Below are positions 29,053 to 37,687 of a stretch of DNA of 64,000 bases, in pieces (position 1 is the first letter of the stretch; each line of letters opens with the position of its first letter). Origin of the DNA: Mariprofundus ferrinatatus (GTDB lineage Bacteria; Pseudomonadota; Zetaproteobacteria; Mariprofundales; Mariprofundaceae); the NCBI RefSeq assembly GCF_002795825.1, contig NZ_CP018800.1:1364001-1428000 (forward strand), written 5' to 3'. A program made the translations under genes and the position numbers. The notes under the pieces are model-generated. The model was not told the origin of the DNA. It saw only the letters and a program-made list of their open reading frames with translations, and did no database searches.

Positions 29053-32034
29053 TTATGAGTCAATCTGCTCCCGGATAGCATTGCTCAGCTTCACAATACT
29101 GTACGGCTTGGAAAGAACCACATAGTCGTCCGAAGGCATTTCACCCTTCAATGTTTCATCCCTGTCATATCCGGTGGAAAAGAGCACTTTAGCATCAGGG
29201 TTGAGTGCTTTGATGCGTTCGACCGCCTTCACACCACTAAGTCTGGGCATCACCACATCCATGATAATGACTGCAATCTCCTGCTGCTTTGCAATATAGG
29301 CATCGACAGCCTCAAGACCGTTTGAGGCCTCTACTACCCGATAGCCTATACTCTCCAGCACCTCCCTGCTGGTCTCCCGTATTTCGGCATTGTCATCGAC
29401 AACCAGAATCAGTTCATCCTTGCCGGAAACAGCTTCCCTGATTTCATCAGAAACGACCTGGATCGTTTTCTCCTCCAGCAGTGGCAGGTAGATATGAAAT
29501 GAACTCCCCTTGCCAATCTTGCTCTCCACTTCGAGCATGCCGTGATGGCTCTGGATCGCCCCATATGCCATGGAGAGTCCAAGCCCGGAACCCAGGCCGA
29601 CCTCCTTGGTGGAAAAGAAGGGCTCAAAGATATGCTCCTTTTCGGCATCGCTGATTCCACACCCATTATCGGCAACGATCAGGTGGGCAAACTGTCTGCT
29701 TTCAATATCGGGATGGCGGCCGGCAAACCTTTCATCGGCAATATACTCTTCAATCTTCAGCGTGATCATCGGATCATCAATGCCGGCCACGGCATCCCGG
29801 GCATTGTTCAAGAGGTTCATCAGCACCTGCTGTAACTGCGTGGCATCACCGTTGACCACCAGTTCATCGTTGCAATAGTCACTTTGGAAGCTGACATTTT
29901 CGGGAATGCTCGCCTTATGCAGTTTTGCCACCTCTTTAACAAATGAGGTCAGCCCGAAAGGCTTCATCTCGATCCGCCCTTTTCTGGCAAAGACAAGCAG
30001 CTGCTTGATCATCTCAGCAGCACGGAAGCTGAGAGCTTCAACCGCATCAAGCTTCCTTACAATCTCCGGAGAGCCTGCGAGGCTCCGTTTAATCAGGTAG
30101 ATATTGCCGGTCATACCTGCAAGCATGTTGTTGAAGTCATGGGCAATGCCGCCGACCAGGGTTCCCAGCGCCTCCATTTTCTGGGCCTGCCGGAATTTCT
30201 CCTCCAGCAGTTCATGATCTGTCATATCCTGCTGGATGCCGACATAGTGGGTAATCTCCCCCGACTCATTCAGAATCGGTGAGATTGTCATCATTGCAGG
30301 GTACTGGCTGCCATCCTTGCGCCGGTCGATGACTGCATTGTGCCAGATATTGCCGCTCGAGATCGTTGCCCACAGCCGCTTGTAATACTCATCTGTCTGA
30401 TTGCCGCTCTTGAGGACCCTGGGATTTTTACCCAGCACATCTTCCGCTGCATAGCCCGTGATTCGGGTAAATGAGGGGTTCACGTACTCAATATTTCCAT
30501 GCCTGTCTGTAATAAGGACAGATTCACCGGCCTGTTCGGTGGCCTGTGAAAGCTTACGCAGCATTGCTTCGCGCCGCTCTTTTTCCATGACAAGAGAAAC
30601 CAGCCGCGAGGCATTTCTGATCTCATTCATCTGATCACTGTCCGGAGCAGCAGAATGATCAAAATACATCGCGAAGGTACCAAGCACTCTCCTGTCATGC
30701 CCGAAAATCGGCTCTGACCAGCAGGCACGCAGATGATGATGCAGTGCTGCATCCTTGTAATCGGCCCACAGCGGATCGCTGGCGATATCTTCAACAATAA
30801 ACTGCCTGCCCAGATAAGCCGCACTACCACAGGAACCGGCACCTTCCCCGATCTTCATACCATTGATCGCTTTGCAATATGCTTCCGGCAGGCTTGGGGC
30901 ACTACTATGAAACAGCTGATCGCCCTGCAGCTTCAGAATGGATGCTTTCATCTCAGGGTTGATCTTTTCATACATCAGGCAGATCGCATCCAGGACCTTC
31001 TGCTCCGGCTCCGCCAAGGCGATCATCTCGAGGATTTCGGAGGTTCGTCTATTAATAAACTCTGCGCGTACGCGTTTGGTCGCATCATGAACGATCGAAT
31101 ACAGGAGCCTCCTCTTGTTCCATGCGATGGGGCCGGAGTGCACCTCCACATCCCTGACCTCCCCACTTGCGAGGCGATGCTTGAACATGAAGTGGGTGCG
31201 CTTCTCCGATCTGGCCAGCGCCATCTCCTGTTTCACCTCTTCCTTTGAAAGGGTATTGATGTCGGAAATATTCATGGCCAGCAGCTGCCCCCTGCCATAG
31301 CCGTAAAACTCCTCAGCAGCGCGGTTCACCTCGACAAGGCTGCCATCATCAGGATCTATCACCAGTTCAACGCTGCGGTTGCCTTCGAAGAGTTCGCGAA
31401 AGCGCTCCTCGCTCTCAACAAGTGCCGCGGCATTGAACTCGCTCTGCATCCGCAGTTCGATGTTTTGCCTGAAATTGAGATGGATTCTGCCTGCACTCAC
31501 CAGCACCACAATCAGGAACAGAAACAGCATACCTGCCATGGCATAGGACACTTCTGAAGCACCCATAAAGAAACGGACAATAAGCGGGACAAGAGAGAGT
31601 AGTATAAAGCTGAATACCGGTAGTCGCAGCGGTGACAGCGAGGTCACTGAACCGGCGCACATCCCCCCGATAATAAACGCCAGAAACACCTGATGTACGA
31701 GGGATGCTTCACTGAACAGCAAGAGCGATGCGCTGCCCCACATCAGGCCGGCAGAAGCGGCACCGATATTGAAGCCGATATTCCACTTGGCTACTTGATC
31801 AGGGCCCGGCTGAGCCTTATTGAACTTAAGCGCCATAGCCAAACGGAAAGATGTGACGATCAGGATTACAGCCAGCCAGGATCTCAACAGCAGCGGATCT
31901 GCCACACGCCATTCAACAAAAGCCAGCACTGCAGCATTGATAAACGTTGCAAAAGCGGATGCAGGCATGGCTGCGTAGAGCAGCTTAACCTGCTCGTGCT
32001 TCAGCAATCTTAGCCTGTCCAACTCACCATCCAT
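29053..32034 (-). CDS. Membrane hybrid histidine kinase (PAS-GAF-PAS-HisKA-HATPase-REC)
   Basis: This 993-residue kinase begins with about six hydrophobic segments (20-183), then PAS (about 205-325), GAF (about 335-485) and a second PAS (about 500-610). The phospho-acceptor is His632 in GGIAHDFNN, followed by the ATPase domain ([27 protein letters not shown]) and a receiver with Asp926 (IIMDVVMP). No DNA-binding partner is adjacent, so output is likely by phosphorelay to a distant protein. It shares near-identical PAS and HisKA modules with the broken kinase at 10.7-14.5 kb, so the two are paralogues. The ligand is unknown. Confidence 0.9.
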   Translation of the reverse strand: MDGELDRLRLLKHEQVKLLYAAMPASAFATFINAAVLAFVEWRVADPLLLRSWLAVILIVTSFRLAMALKFNKAQPGPDQVAKWNIGFNIGAASAGLMWGSASLLLFSEASLVHQVFLAFIIGGMCAGSVTSLSPLRLPVFSFILLSLVPLIVRFFMGASEVSYAMAGMLFLFLIVVLVSAGRIHLNFRQNIELRMQSEFNAAALVESEERFRELFEGNRSVELVIDPDDGSLVEVNRAAEEFYGYGRGQLLAMNISDINTLSKEEVKQEMALARSEKRTHFMFKHRLASGEVRDVEVHSGPIAWNKRRLLYSIVHDATKRVRAEFINRRTSEILEMIALAEPEQKVLDAICLMYEKINPEMKASILKLQGDQLFHSSAPSLPEAYCKAINGMKIGEGAGSCGSAAYLGRQFIVEDIASDPLWADYKDAALHHHLRACWSEPIFGHDRRVLGTFAMYFDHSAAPDSDQMNEIRNASRLVSLVMEKERREAMLRKLSQATEQAGESVLITDRHGNIEYVNPSFTRITGYAAEDVLGKNPRVLKSGNQTDEYYKRLWATISSGNIWHNAVIDRRKDGSQYPAMMTISPILNESGEITHYVGIQQDMTDHELLEEKFRQAQKMEALGTLVGGIAHDFNNMLAGMTGNIYLIKRSLAGSPEIVRKLDAVEALSFRAAEMIKQLLVFARKGRIEMKPFGLTSFVKEVAKLHKASIPENVSFQSDYCNDELVVNGDATQLQQVLMNLLNNARDAVAGIDDPMITLKIEEYIADERFAGRHPDIESRQFAHLIVADNGCGISDAEKEHIFEPFFSTKEVGLGSGLGLSMAYGAIQSHHGMLEVESKIGKGSSFHIYLPLLEEKTIQVVSDEIREAVSGKDELILVVDDNAEIRETSREVLESIGYRVVEASNGLEAVDAYIAKQQEIAVIIMDVVMPRLSGVKAVERIKALNPDAKVLFSTGYDRDETLKGEMPSDDYVVLSKPYSIVKLSNAIREQIDS

Positions 32035-32272
32035 GGCTTACCACCCATCTACTGCATGGTTTTCAATCTCCTTTCACATTGAAAGCTTGCAGCCAGAAAG
32101 AACGAGATAATACAGCGAAATATCATTAAAATAAAACAATTACCACTCATCGCATTACTTCACGGGCAATCTGGACTGAAGTGGCAGTTGAAACAGCACT
32201 GATAAAGTGCAGGTGATTTACGTTATGCTATAATGGCAGAATCTCATGTTGATGACTGGAGGCAACCGAACC
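32035..32272. other. Intergenic region upstream of the small peptide
   Basis: Nothing coding was found between the hybrid kinase start and the promoter at 32226. The middle is AT-rich and probably holds the leftward kinase promoter, but I cannot place its -10 with confidence. Confidence 0.4.
32226..32234 (+). promoter_or_regulatory. Extended -10 promoter ahead of the 30-residue peptide
   Basis: TGCTATAAT is a perfect -10 with the extended TGn element. No clear -35 is visible, as expected for this class. It lies 38 bases before the peptide ATG, leaving room for a short leader with GGAGG. Confidence 0.55.
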
Positions 32273-32365
32273 ATGGAAAATTTCTGGTTAAGGCGTTTCC
32301 AATTGATACTCGCCATTCTGCTCGTACTGCTGTTACTGGTCACAAGCGAAATCCTGACAGGGTGA
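32273..32365 (+). CDS. Possible 30-residue membrane peptide
   Basis: The frame encodes 30 residues: MENFWLRRF, a hydrophobic run of about 14 residues (leucine and isoleucine), then VTSEILTG. It has a GGAGG ribosome site 10 bases before the ATG and a perfect extended -10 upstream. Arg residues before the helix suggest the N-terminus stays in the cytoplasm. It is convergent with petC, and no rightward terminator of its own was seen apart from the petC hairpin. I do not recognise a family. It lies between a sensor kinase and the bc1 operon. It is supported by its expression signals only. Confidence 0.5.
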   Translation: MENFWLRRFQLILAILLVLLLLVTSEILTG

Positions 32366-32448
32366 ACCTGTTCTGGCCTTGGCTTTGCTGACTCACAACG
32401 AATATATACCAAATACCCCGCCTTCAAGGCATGTATCACACAATAAAA

Positions 32449-32472
32449 AAGGCCCGCCTATTGGCGGGCCTT
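32449..32472 (-). terminator. Intrinsic terminator of petABC
   Basis: A ten-base stem AAGGCCCGCC pairs across a four-base loop. On the reverse strand it is followed by TTTTATTG, giving a textbook terminator 26 bases past the petC stop. Confidence 0.85.
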
Positions 32473-32497
32473 CGATTTATGCTGCTGACTTTTCAGA

Positions 32498-33193
32498 TCA
32501 GTGTTTCTTTACGTCTTTCCAGACTTCCACCTTCAGGCGCCAGAGCACCAGCGTCAGCAGGATCAGGAAGCCCATTACCCAGCAGCCAATGGCACGACGG
32601 GTGTTCTGGTGTGGATCACCGACCAAGGTGAGGAACGCAGCAACATCTTCTGCCTGCTGCCTCAGCTCAGCCTCATCGGCTGCATCATGATCAAGCCATG
32701 ATAGCGGATCCGGCATCGCGATACGGTTACCCGGGAATACCTTATTCCAGTTACCGTCCGGAACCTTCCCTTCAGGGTCGTGCTCATAAGCAGTCAGCAG
32801 TGAGTAGACATAGTCTGCACCACCACGACGGCCCGGAACGATCAGTGAAAGATCAGGCGGAGCCTTACCATAGGATACCACAGCATCTTCGATGGAGAGA
32901 TCGGAGATCATGCCACTCATCAGTGACTTCTCACCACGCAGTTCATCCACCTCTTCACGCGTAAGGCCGATTTCAGGGTAAGCCATCAGACCACGGTAGG
33001 TCAGATACTTTGCTGAGTGGCAGCCCATGCAGACATCGGTGAATACGGTCAGGCCGCGGCGAATCTGCTCCTGATCGGTTGTATCAACATTGGCATGCTC
33101 AAGGTGAGCGCCACCACCACTGGCCACGGCCTGTGTGGAGAAACCCATCACCGCTGCAGCAATCATTGCCATCAAGAATTTAGTCATTTTCAT
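32498..33193 (-). CDS. petC: Cytochrome c1 of the bc1 complex
   Basis: This 231-residue protein carries one c-type heme site, CMGCH (in FTDVCMGCHSAKYLTYRG), after a signal peptide that ends near AVASG. A C-terminal membrane helix (IGCWVMGFLILLTLVLW) anchors it. The methionine-containing NRIAMPDPL stretch may give the axial ligand. It passes electrons from the Rieske centre to a soluble cytochrome c. The ATG is one base past the petB stop. An intrinsic terminator follows, so petA-petB-petC is one operon. Confidence 0.95.
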   Translation of the reverse strand: MKMTKFLMAMIAAAVMGFSTQAVASGGGAHLEHANVDTTDQEQIRRGLTVFTDVCMGCHSAKYLTYRGLMAYPEIGLTREEVDELRGEKSLMSGMISDLSIEDAVVSYGKAPPDLSLIVPGRRGGADYVYSLLTAYEHDPEGKVPDGNWNKVFPGNRIAMPDPLSWLDHDAADEAELRQQAEDVAAFLTLVGDPHQNTRRAIGCWVMGFLILLTLVLWRLKVEVWKDVKKH

Positions 33194-33194
33194 C

Positions 33195-34412
33195 TTAAAT
33201 CCCCTCCGGCAAAGGCTTCGTCTTTTCGAATTTCGGCAGGAACGGCAGAGCTACGAAGAAGAGGAAGTAGTATGCAGTGGCAATCTGGCCGACAACCTTC
33301 AGCGTAGCTGTTGGAGCCGAATGACCGCAGTAGCCCAGCACAATCACATCAACGAAGAACATGATGACCATGATCTTGTAGACAGGACGGTATCGGGCCG
33401 AACGAACTGCAGAGCGGCAGAGGAACGGCAGCACGAAGAGGATCGCAAGCGATGCTCCCATTGCAGCCACACCAAGCAGCTTACTCTCGAACGAACGCAG
33501 AATCGTGTACCAAGGCGTCAGGTACCAGACCGGCGCAATGTGCGCAGGCGTCTGCAGGTTGTTCGCAGGCACGTAGTTATCCACCTCGATGAAGTAGCCA
33601 CCCATCTGCGGATTGAAGAATACGATGTAGCAGTAGAACAGCAGGAAGAACGCTACGCCGAATGCATCCTTGATGGTGTAGTAAGGATGGAACGGAATCT
33701 GCTCTTCAGGCTTGTGCAGATCGATGCCCTCAGGGTTGTTGGAGTGAACCACATGCAGCGCATGGATATGTCCGCCAACAATCGCCGCCAGCAGCAGCGG
33801 GAAGAGGTAGTGCAGCGAGAAGAAGCGGTTCAGTGTAGGGTCACCTACAGCAAAGCCACCAACCAGCAACTGGCCGATATACTCACCGAGCACCGGAATC
33901 GCACCAAACAGGTTGGTAATCACCGTTGCACCCCAGAAGGACATCTGGCCCCATGGCAGCAGATAACCGAAGAATGCGGCACCCTGCATAATCAGCAGAA
34001 TCACAACACCGATGATCCAGAGCAACTCACGCGGACTCTTGAATGATCCGTAGTAAAGACCGCGGCCGATATGCATATAGACCACAACAAAGAACATCGA
34101 AGCGCCGACCGCGTGCATATAGCGGATCAGCCAGCCGAAGTTCACGTCTCGCATGATACGTTCAACCGAATCGAATGCGACGGTAAAACCGCCGAATGTA
34201 GCTTCAGCCGATGGCTTGTAATACATCACCAGAAAAATACCGGTCAGAATCTGCAGTACCAGCACCAGCAGTGCCAGGGAACCGAAGTTCCACATGTAGT
34301 TCAGATTCTTTGGTGCCGGATACTCCGTCAACTGAGACTTGATGATCGCCTCAGCACCAGTTCGCTTGTCAATCCAGGCGAACAGCTGTGTTTTCATAAT
34401 TTTATCTAACAC
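33195..34412 (-). CDS. petB: Cytochrome b of the bc1 complex
   Basis: This 405-residue integral membrane protein is a full-length cytochrome b, not split into b6 and subunit IV. Heme-b histidines are in YMHAVGASMFFVVVYMHIGRG and HALHVVHSNN. The quinol-site sequence appears here as IAPVWYLTPWYTILRS, matching the PEWY region with an altered motif (PVWY). Several hydrophobic helices are evident. It sits between petA and petC in the canonical order. PVWY instead of PEWY should be checked against relatives. Confidence 0.95.
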   Translation of the reverse strand: MLDKIMKTQLFAWIDKRTGAEAIIKSQLTEYPAPKNLNYMWNFGSLALLVLVLQILTGIFLVMYYKPSAEATFGGFTVAFDSVERIMRDVNFGWLIRYMHAVGASMFFVVVYMHIGRGLYYGSFKSPRELLWIIGVVILLIMQGAAFFGYLLPWGQMSFWGATVITNLFGAIPVLGEYIGQLLVGGFAVGDPTLNRFFSLHYLFPLLLAAIVGGHIHALHVVHSNNPEGIDLHKPEEQIPFHPYYTIKDAFGVAFFLLFYCYIVFFNPQMGGYFIEVDNYVPANNLQTPAHIAPVWYLTPWYTILRSFESKLLGVAAMGASLAILFVLPFLCRSAVRSARYRPVYKIMVIMFFVDVIVLGYCGHSAPTATLKVVGQIATAYYFLFFVALPFLPKFEKTKPLPEGI

Positions 34413-34430
34413 TTTTTCCCTCCCCCTGAA

Positions 34431-35030
34431 TTAACCGATCACCACAGTGGTGTCGGATGTATATGTATATGGCATCACATGCAGGTTATGCGGTGCAGGT
34501 GATCCGTTAATAACGCGCGCTGAAATGTCATAGTAGGAACCATGACACGGGCAGTGCCATCCACCCGGCCAGTCGGCAGGAACCGAATCACCCCAGTCCT
34601 TGCGCCCTGCGCTCGGCTTAAATAATGGAATGCAACCCAGATGCGTGCAGCTTGCAACTACGATAAGGTACTCCGGCTTGATTGCGCGGTACTTGCGTTT
34701 CTCAGCAGTATCCATCCACTCAGCCTGAACCTCGGCAATCGCCTCTGAATTGGCATCTTTTAAACTATCGTCGTGCCCATCCACCTGTGCCAGCAATTCA
34801 GCTGTACGGTGAACAACAAATACAGGCTTACCCTGCCACTGAATAGTGACAAGCTGTCCCGCTTCAACAGTCGATACGTCAAACTCTGTCTTTGCAGCCG
34901 CCAGTGTATCCGCAGCAGGCAGCATGCTGCCTATAAACGGTACCACGGTTCCGGCTGCAGCTACTGCACCCAGGCCTCCGGCAGCAACATAAAGAAAGTT
35001 ACGACGCGACTGATCTGCTTGATCTGTCAT
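34431..35030 (-). CDS. petA: Rieske iron-sulfur subunit of the bc1 complex
   Basis: This 199-residue protein has a twin-arginine-like start (SRRNFLYVAAGGLGAVAAAG) typical of Rieske proteins folded before export. The 2Fe-2S ligands are in CTHLGCIP and CPCHGSYYD. It takes electrons from quinol at the P side. AGGGAGGGGG lies ahead of the ATG. It leads the petABC operon. I see no convincing promoter in the 274 bases between it and the rpe stop. Confidence 0.95.
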   Translation of the reverse strand: MTDQADQSRRNFLYVAAGGLGAVAAAGTVVPFIGSMLPAADTLAAAKTEFDVSTVEAGQLVTIQWQGKPVFVVHRTAELLAQVDGHDDSLKDANSEAIAEVQAEWMDTAEKRKYRAIKPEYLIVVASCTHLGCIPLFKPSAGRKDWGDSVPADWPGGWHCPCHGSYYDISARVINGSPAPHNLHVMPYTYTSDTTVVIG

Positions 35031-35221
35031 AGAACCCCCTCCCTATTTTTCAGATAAATCTAAAGGGTGATGACTATCAGCCCCTCAATATCCGGTCAAC
35101 CCCTGATACTAACAGGATCTCCGGATTCTGGAAGATAAAATGAGAAAATAAAAAGGCAAGCCGCACAAACCACAAGCCGTGCAGGGTTACCCTGAATTCG
35201 GATCCCCGATGAGTAAAAGAA

Positions 35222-35254
35222 AAGCCCGCTACTCGTAGTACGAGTAGCGGGCTT
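35222..35254 (-). terminator. Intrinsic terminator of rpe
   Basis: A near-perfect inverted repeat (AAGCCCGCTACTCGTA and its complement around one base) is followed on the reverse strand by TTCTTTTA. It begins 51 bases after the rpe stop. Confidence 0.75.
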
Positions 35255-35304
35255 CAATGCTTACGAACCCAACCTTTCAGGAAGGAGAACGTATCAGAAA
35301 GTTG

Positions 35305-35973
35305 TCAGCCCTTTTCGGCCAGATCCCTGATATCCTTGATTGCCTTGGCATAATCCGGTGCATTGTAAACAGCCGAACCGGCCACGATCGCGTCAGCTCC
35401 AGCGCCACCAACCTCGGCAGCGGTCTTAACATTCACACCGCCATCAACTTCCAGCCACGCATCAGAACCGGCATCGTCGAGCATCTTACGCGCCTCACGA
35501 ATCTTTTCAGTGACCGCATGAATATAGGACTGACCACCGTAACCCGGGTTCACACTCATCAGCAGCACCAGATCGGTGCAGTGCAGTACATGCTTGATGG
35601 TGGAAACAGGTGTAGCCGGATTCAGGCTCACACCCGCCTTTTTACCGTAGGAACGGATCAGCTGCAGGGTGCGTTCAAGATGGGTACACGCCTCCTGATG
35701 CACGGTAATGATATCGGCACCGGCATTGGCAAAGGCCTCAACCTGCGTATCAGGATGGTTGACCATCAGATGCACGTCGATCGGCTTGTCGGTATAGCTG
35801 CGGATCGCCTTGCAGATATTGTCACCGATGGTAATCGGCGGCACAAACGAGCCATCCATCACATCGAAATGAATCCAGTCAGCGCCAGCTTTGTCGACAG
35901 CAGCGATCTCCTCACCCAGACGAGCGAAATCGGCCGACAGGATGGACGGTGCAATTACAGTATCTTTTTTCAT
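35305..35973 (-). CDS. rpe: Ribulose-phosphate 3-epimerase
   Basis: This 222-residue TIM-barrel enzyme interconverts ribulose 5-phosphate and xylulose 5-phosphate in the pentose phosphate or Calvin cycle. Motifs include IAPSILSADFARLGEE, HFDVMDGSFVPPITIG (metal His and Asp), VDVHLMV-like DVHLMVNHP and LEVDGGVN near the phosphate site. It lies 46 bases past the DUF1573-cytochrome gene on the same strand and ends at a terminator. Confidence 0.96.
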   Translation of the reverse strand: MKKDTVIAPSILSADFARLGEEIAAVDKAGADWIHFDVMDGSFVPPITIGDNICKAIRSYTDKPIDVHLMVNHPDTQVEAFANAGADIITVHQEACTHLERTLQLIRSYGKKAGVSLNPATPVSTIKHVLHCTDLVLLMSVNPGYGGQSYIHAVTEKIREARKMLDDAGSDAWLEVDGGVNVKTAAEVGGAGADAIVAGSAVYNAPDYAKAIKDIRDLAEKG

Positions 35974-36019
35974 GAAAAGGCCCCCTTCTTTGAGAGGCCG
36001 GAAAATAGCGATTTTTGCT

Positions 36020-36745
36020 CTATTCGTCCAGCTTCGATAACCAGTCGCTCAGTGCATTGATCTGCTTATCAGTGAGCGGACCACCTGCATGCGTGGCAAA
36101 TCCGGGCATATGTTGTGAGCCTGTACCGTTGGCAATCAGGGAGGCCAAAACATCCTTCTCCCGGATATGTGCGATGGCCGGTGCTACCCCCCCCATAGCC
36201 CCTTCGCCATGGCACATGGAACAGACAGCCGCATAGATATCAGGCCCCTTCACCTTGCCGCTGGCCGGTTCAAAATGGCAGGCACCGCACTTGCCATCGA
36301 AGATCGAACGCGACGTTTTACCCATATGCGGATTGGGGCGCACTGTAAGTGTAAGCCACGCCTTGCTGGTTCTTCCCTCTGCATCGGTAAGAAGCACCCA
36401 CTTTCTGACATCGTCCAGCTTGGCAAAGGTATCGATCGACACCCTAATGCGGGTAAAATTGCCCGGCATAATCAGGCGCTCCTCGGGCTCGGCCACGGAG
36501 CAGCCGCAAGAGGTCTGCACATCGGCAATCTGCTGCATCGAGTCGCCGGAGTTGCGCACCCGCAGGTAGACAACGGCGTCATCACCTTCCCTAACCGCAC
36601 CCATATCGACATGATCCGGTTCAAACAGCAGCAGAGAGGCTGCAGCTTCGGGTTCAACCTCGGTGGCAGGCTTCACCGCCTGCGTGCAGGCGGCCACGAA
36701 TATGGTCAGCAACAACACTGTTACAGCACGAATATTTACCTGCAC
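36020..36745 (-). CDS. DUF1573-cytochrome c lipoprotein
   Basis: I start at GTG 36745, inside the end of sdhE, because this gives a lipoprotein signal (VTVLLLTIFVAAC, lipid Cys20) and AGAGG lies just upstream. The 241-residue protein has a DUF1573 beta-sandwich (about 40-135, with TSCGCSVAEP), then CGACH (153-157) and CSMCH (175-179), two possible c-heme sites only 22 residues apart, and HMPGF (Met213 a likely ligand). It probably sits at the periplasmic face of a membrane. A longer start at 36817 would overlap sdhE completely. Function is unknown; the sdh context suggests electron transfer. Confidence 0.7.
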   Translation of the reverse strand: MQVNIRAVTVLLLTIFVAACTQAVKPATEVEPEAAASLLLFEPDHVDMGAVREGDDAVVYLRVRNSGDSMQQIADVQTSCGCSVAEPEERLIMPGNFTRIRVSIDTFAKLDDVRKWVLLTDAEGRTSKAWLTLTVRPNPHMGKTSRSIFDGKCGACHFEPASGKVKGPDIYAAVCSMCHGEGAMGGVAPAIAHIREKDVLASLIANGTGSQHMPGFATHAGGPLTDKQINALSDWLSKLDE

Positions 36746-36963
36746 AACCACCTCTCCAGCGCTTTCGGAATCTCGGATCTCCCCGCCATCATGTTCTGCA
36801 ATTCGGGCGGTTCGCATTTTAGCAGCATCTCGATGGCATCCAAAACCCGCACATCATCCGTCTCCGCCTCCAGCAACGGAGATAGCCATGCATCAAGCTC
36901 AAGCATTCCCTGCCTGTTCAAGCGGTAACGCATACGGCGAAGCTTTAACTCCGTCTCACCCAT
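36736..36963 (-). CDS. sdhE: Succinate dehydrogenase assembly factor SdhE
   Basis: This 75-residue protein of the SdhE/YgfY/Sdh5 family helps attach FAD covalently to SdhA. It has the short helical pattern LRRMRYRLNRQGMLELDAWL and the family-typical acidic and LL-rich centre. The classic RGxxE motif reads as a diverged LNRQGMLELD here. It follows sdhB by 13 bases, completing the order sdhC-sdhD-sdhA-sdhB-sdhE. Confidence 0.85.
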   Translation of the reverse strand: MGETELKLRRMRYRLNRQGMLELDAWLSPLLEAETDDVRVLDAIEMLLKCEPPELQNMMAGRSEIPKALERWLCR

Positions 36964-36976
36964 AGGAAAGCTGATA

Positions 36977-37687
36977 TCAGGATTTTCGCGCCAAGAGCTT
37001 GCGCTTGATATGGTCGATTGCCGCTGTCGGATTCAACTCTTTCGGGCATGCCTCCATGCAGTTCATGATCTGGTGGCAACGATAGAGGCGGAATGCATCC
37101 TCCACCTGATCCAAGCGATCACCCGTAGCCTCATCACGTGAGTCGATAATCCAGCGATTGGCGTGCAACAGTGCTGCAGGGCCCAGGAAACGATCGCCGT
37201 TCCACCACCAGGACGGGCAGGAAGTGGTGCAGCAGGCACAGAGAATACATTCATAGGAGCCATCCAACCGTGCCCGGTCTTCGGGCGACTGCAGTCGCTC
37301 ATGCTCAGGCACCGGTGTAATGGTCTGCAACCAGGGCTGAATCTGGCGGTACTGGTCGAAGAAGTGATCCATATCGACAACCAGATCACGAATCACATGC
37401 ATCGACGGCAGCGGCCGCACATGAATCGGCTGCTTCAAACCTTCGATGGGGGTAATACAGGCAAGCCCGTTGACACCATTGATATTTAGCCCATCTGAGC
37501 CGCAAATGCCCTCACCACAGGAGCGGCGATAAGTGAGCGTCCCATCCAGTTCCCACTTGATGTAGTTCAACGCATCGAGCAATTTCATACCAGCGTTCAA
37601 CAAGGGCACCTCAAACGACTGCATATGGGGCTCGCCACCCTTTTCAGGGTCGTAACGGAATACGGACAGCCTGATCATCTCAGCCAT
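36977..37687 (-). CDS. sdhB: Succinate dehydrogenase iron-sulfur subunit
   Basis: This 236-residue subunit has an N-terminal 2Fe-2S domain (CGEGICGSDGLNINGVNGLAC region) and a C-terminal domain with CILCACCTTSC and CHQIMNCMEACP for the 4Fe-4S and 3Fe-4S clusters. It carries electrons from the SdhA flavin to quinone in the membrane. Its start overlaps the sdhA stop by one base. Confidence 0.97.
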   Translation of the reverse strand: MAEMIRLSVFRYDPEKGGEPHMQSFEVPLLNAGMKLLDALNYIKWELDGTLTYRRSCGEGICGSDGLNINGVNGLACITPIEGLKQPIHVRPLPSMHVIRDLVVDMDHFFDQYRQIQPWLQTITPVPEHERLQSPEDRARLDGSYECILCACCTTSCPSWWWNGDRFLGPAALLHANRWIIDSRDEATGDRLDQVEDAFRLYRCHQIMNCMEACPKELNPTAAIDHIKRKLLARKS

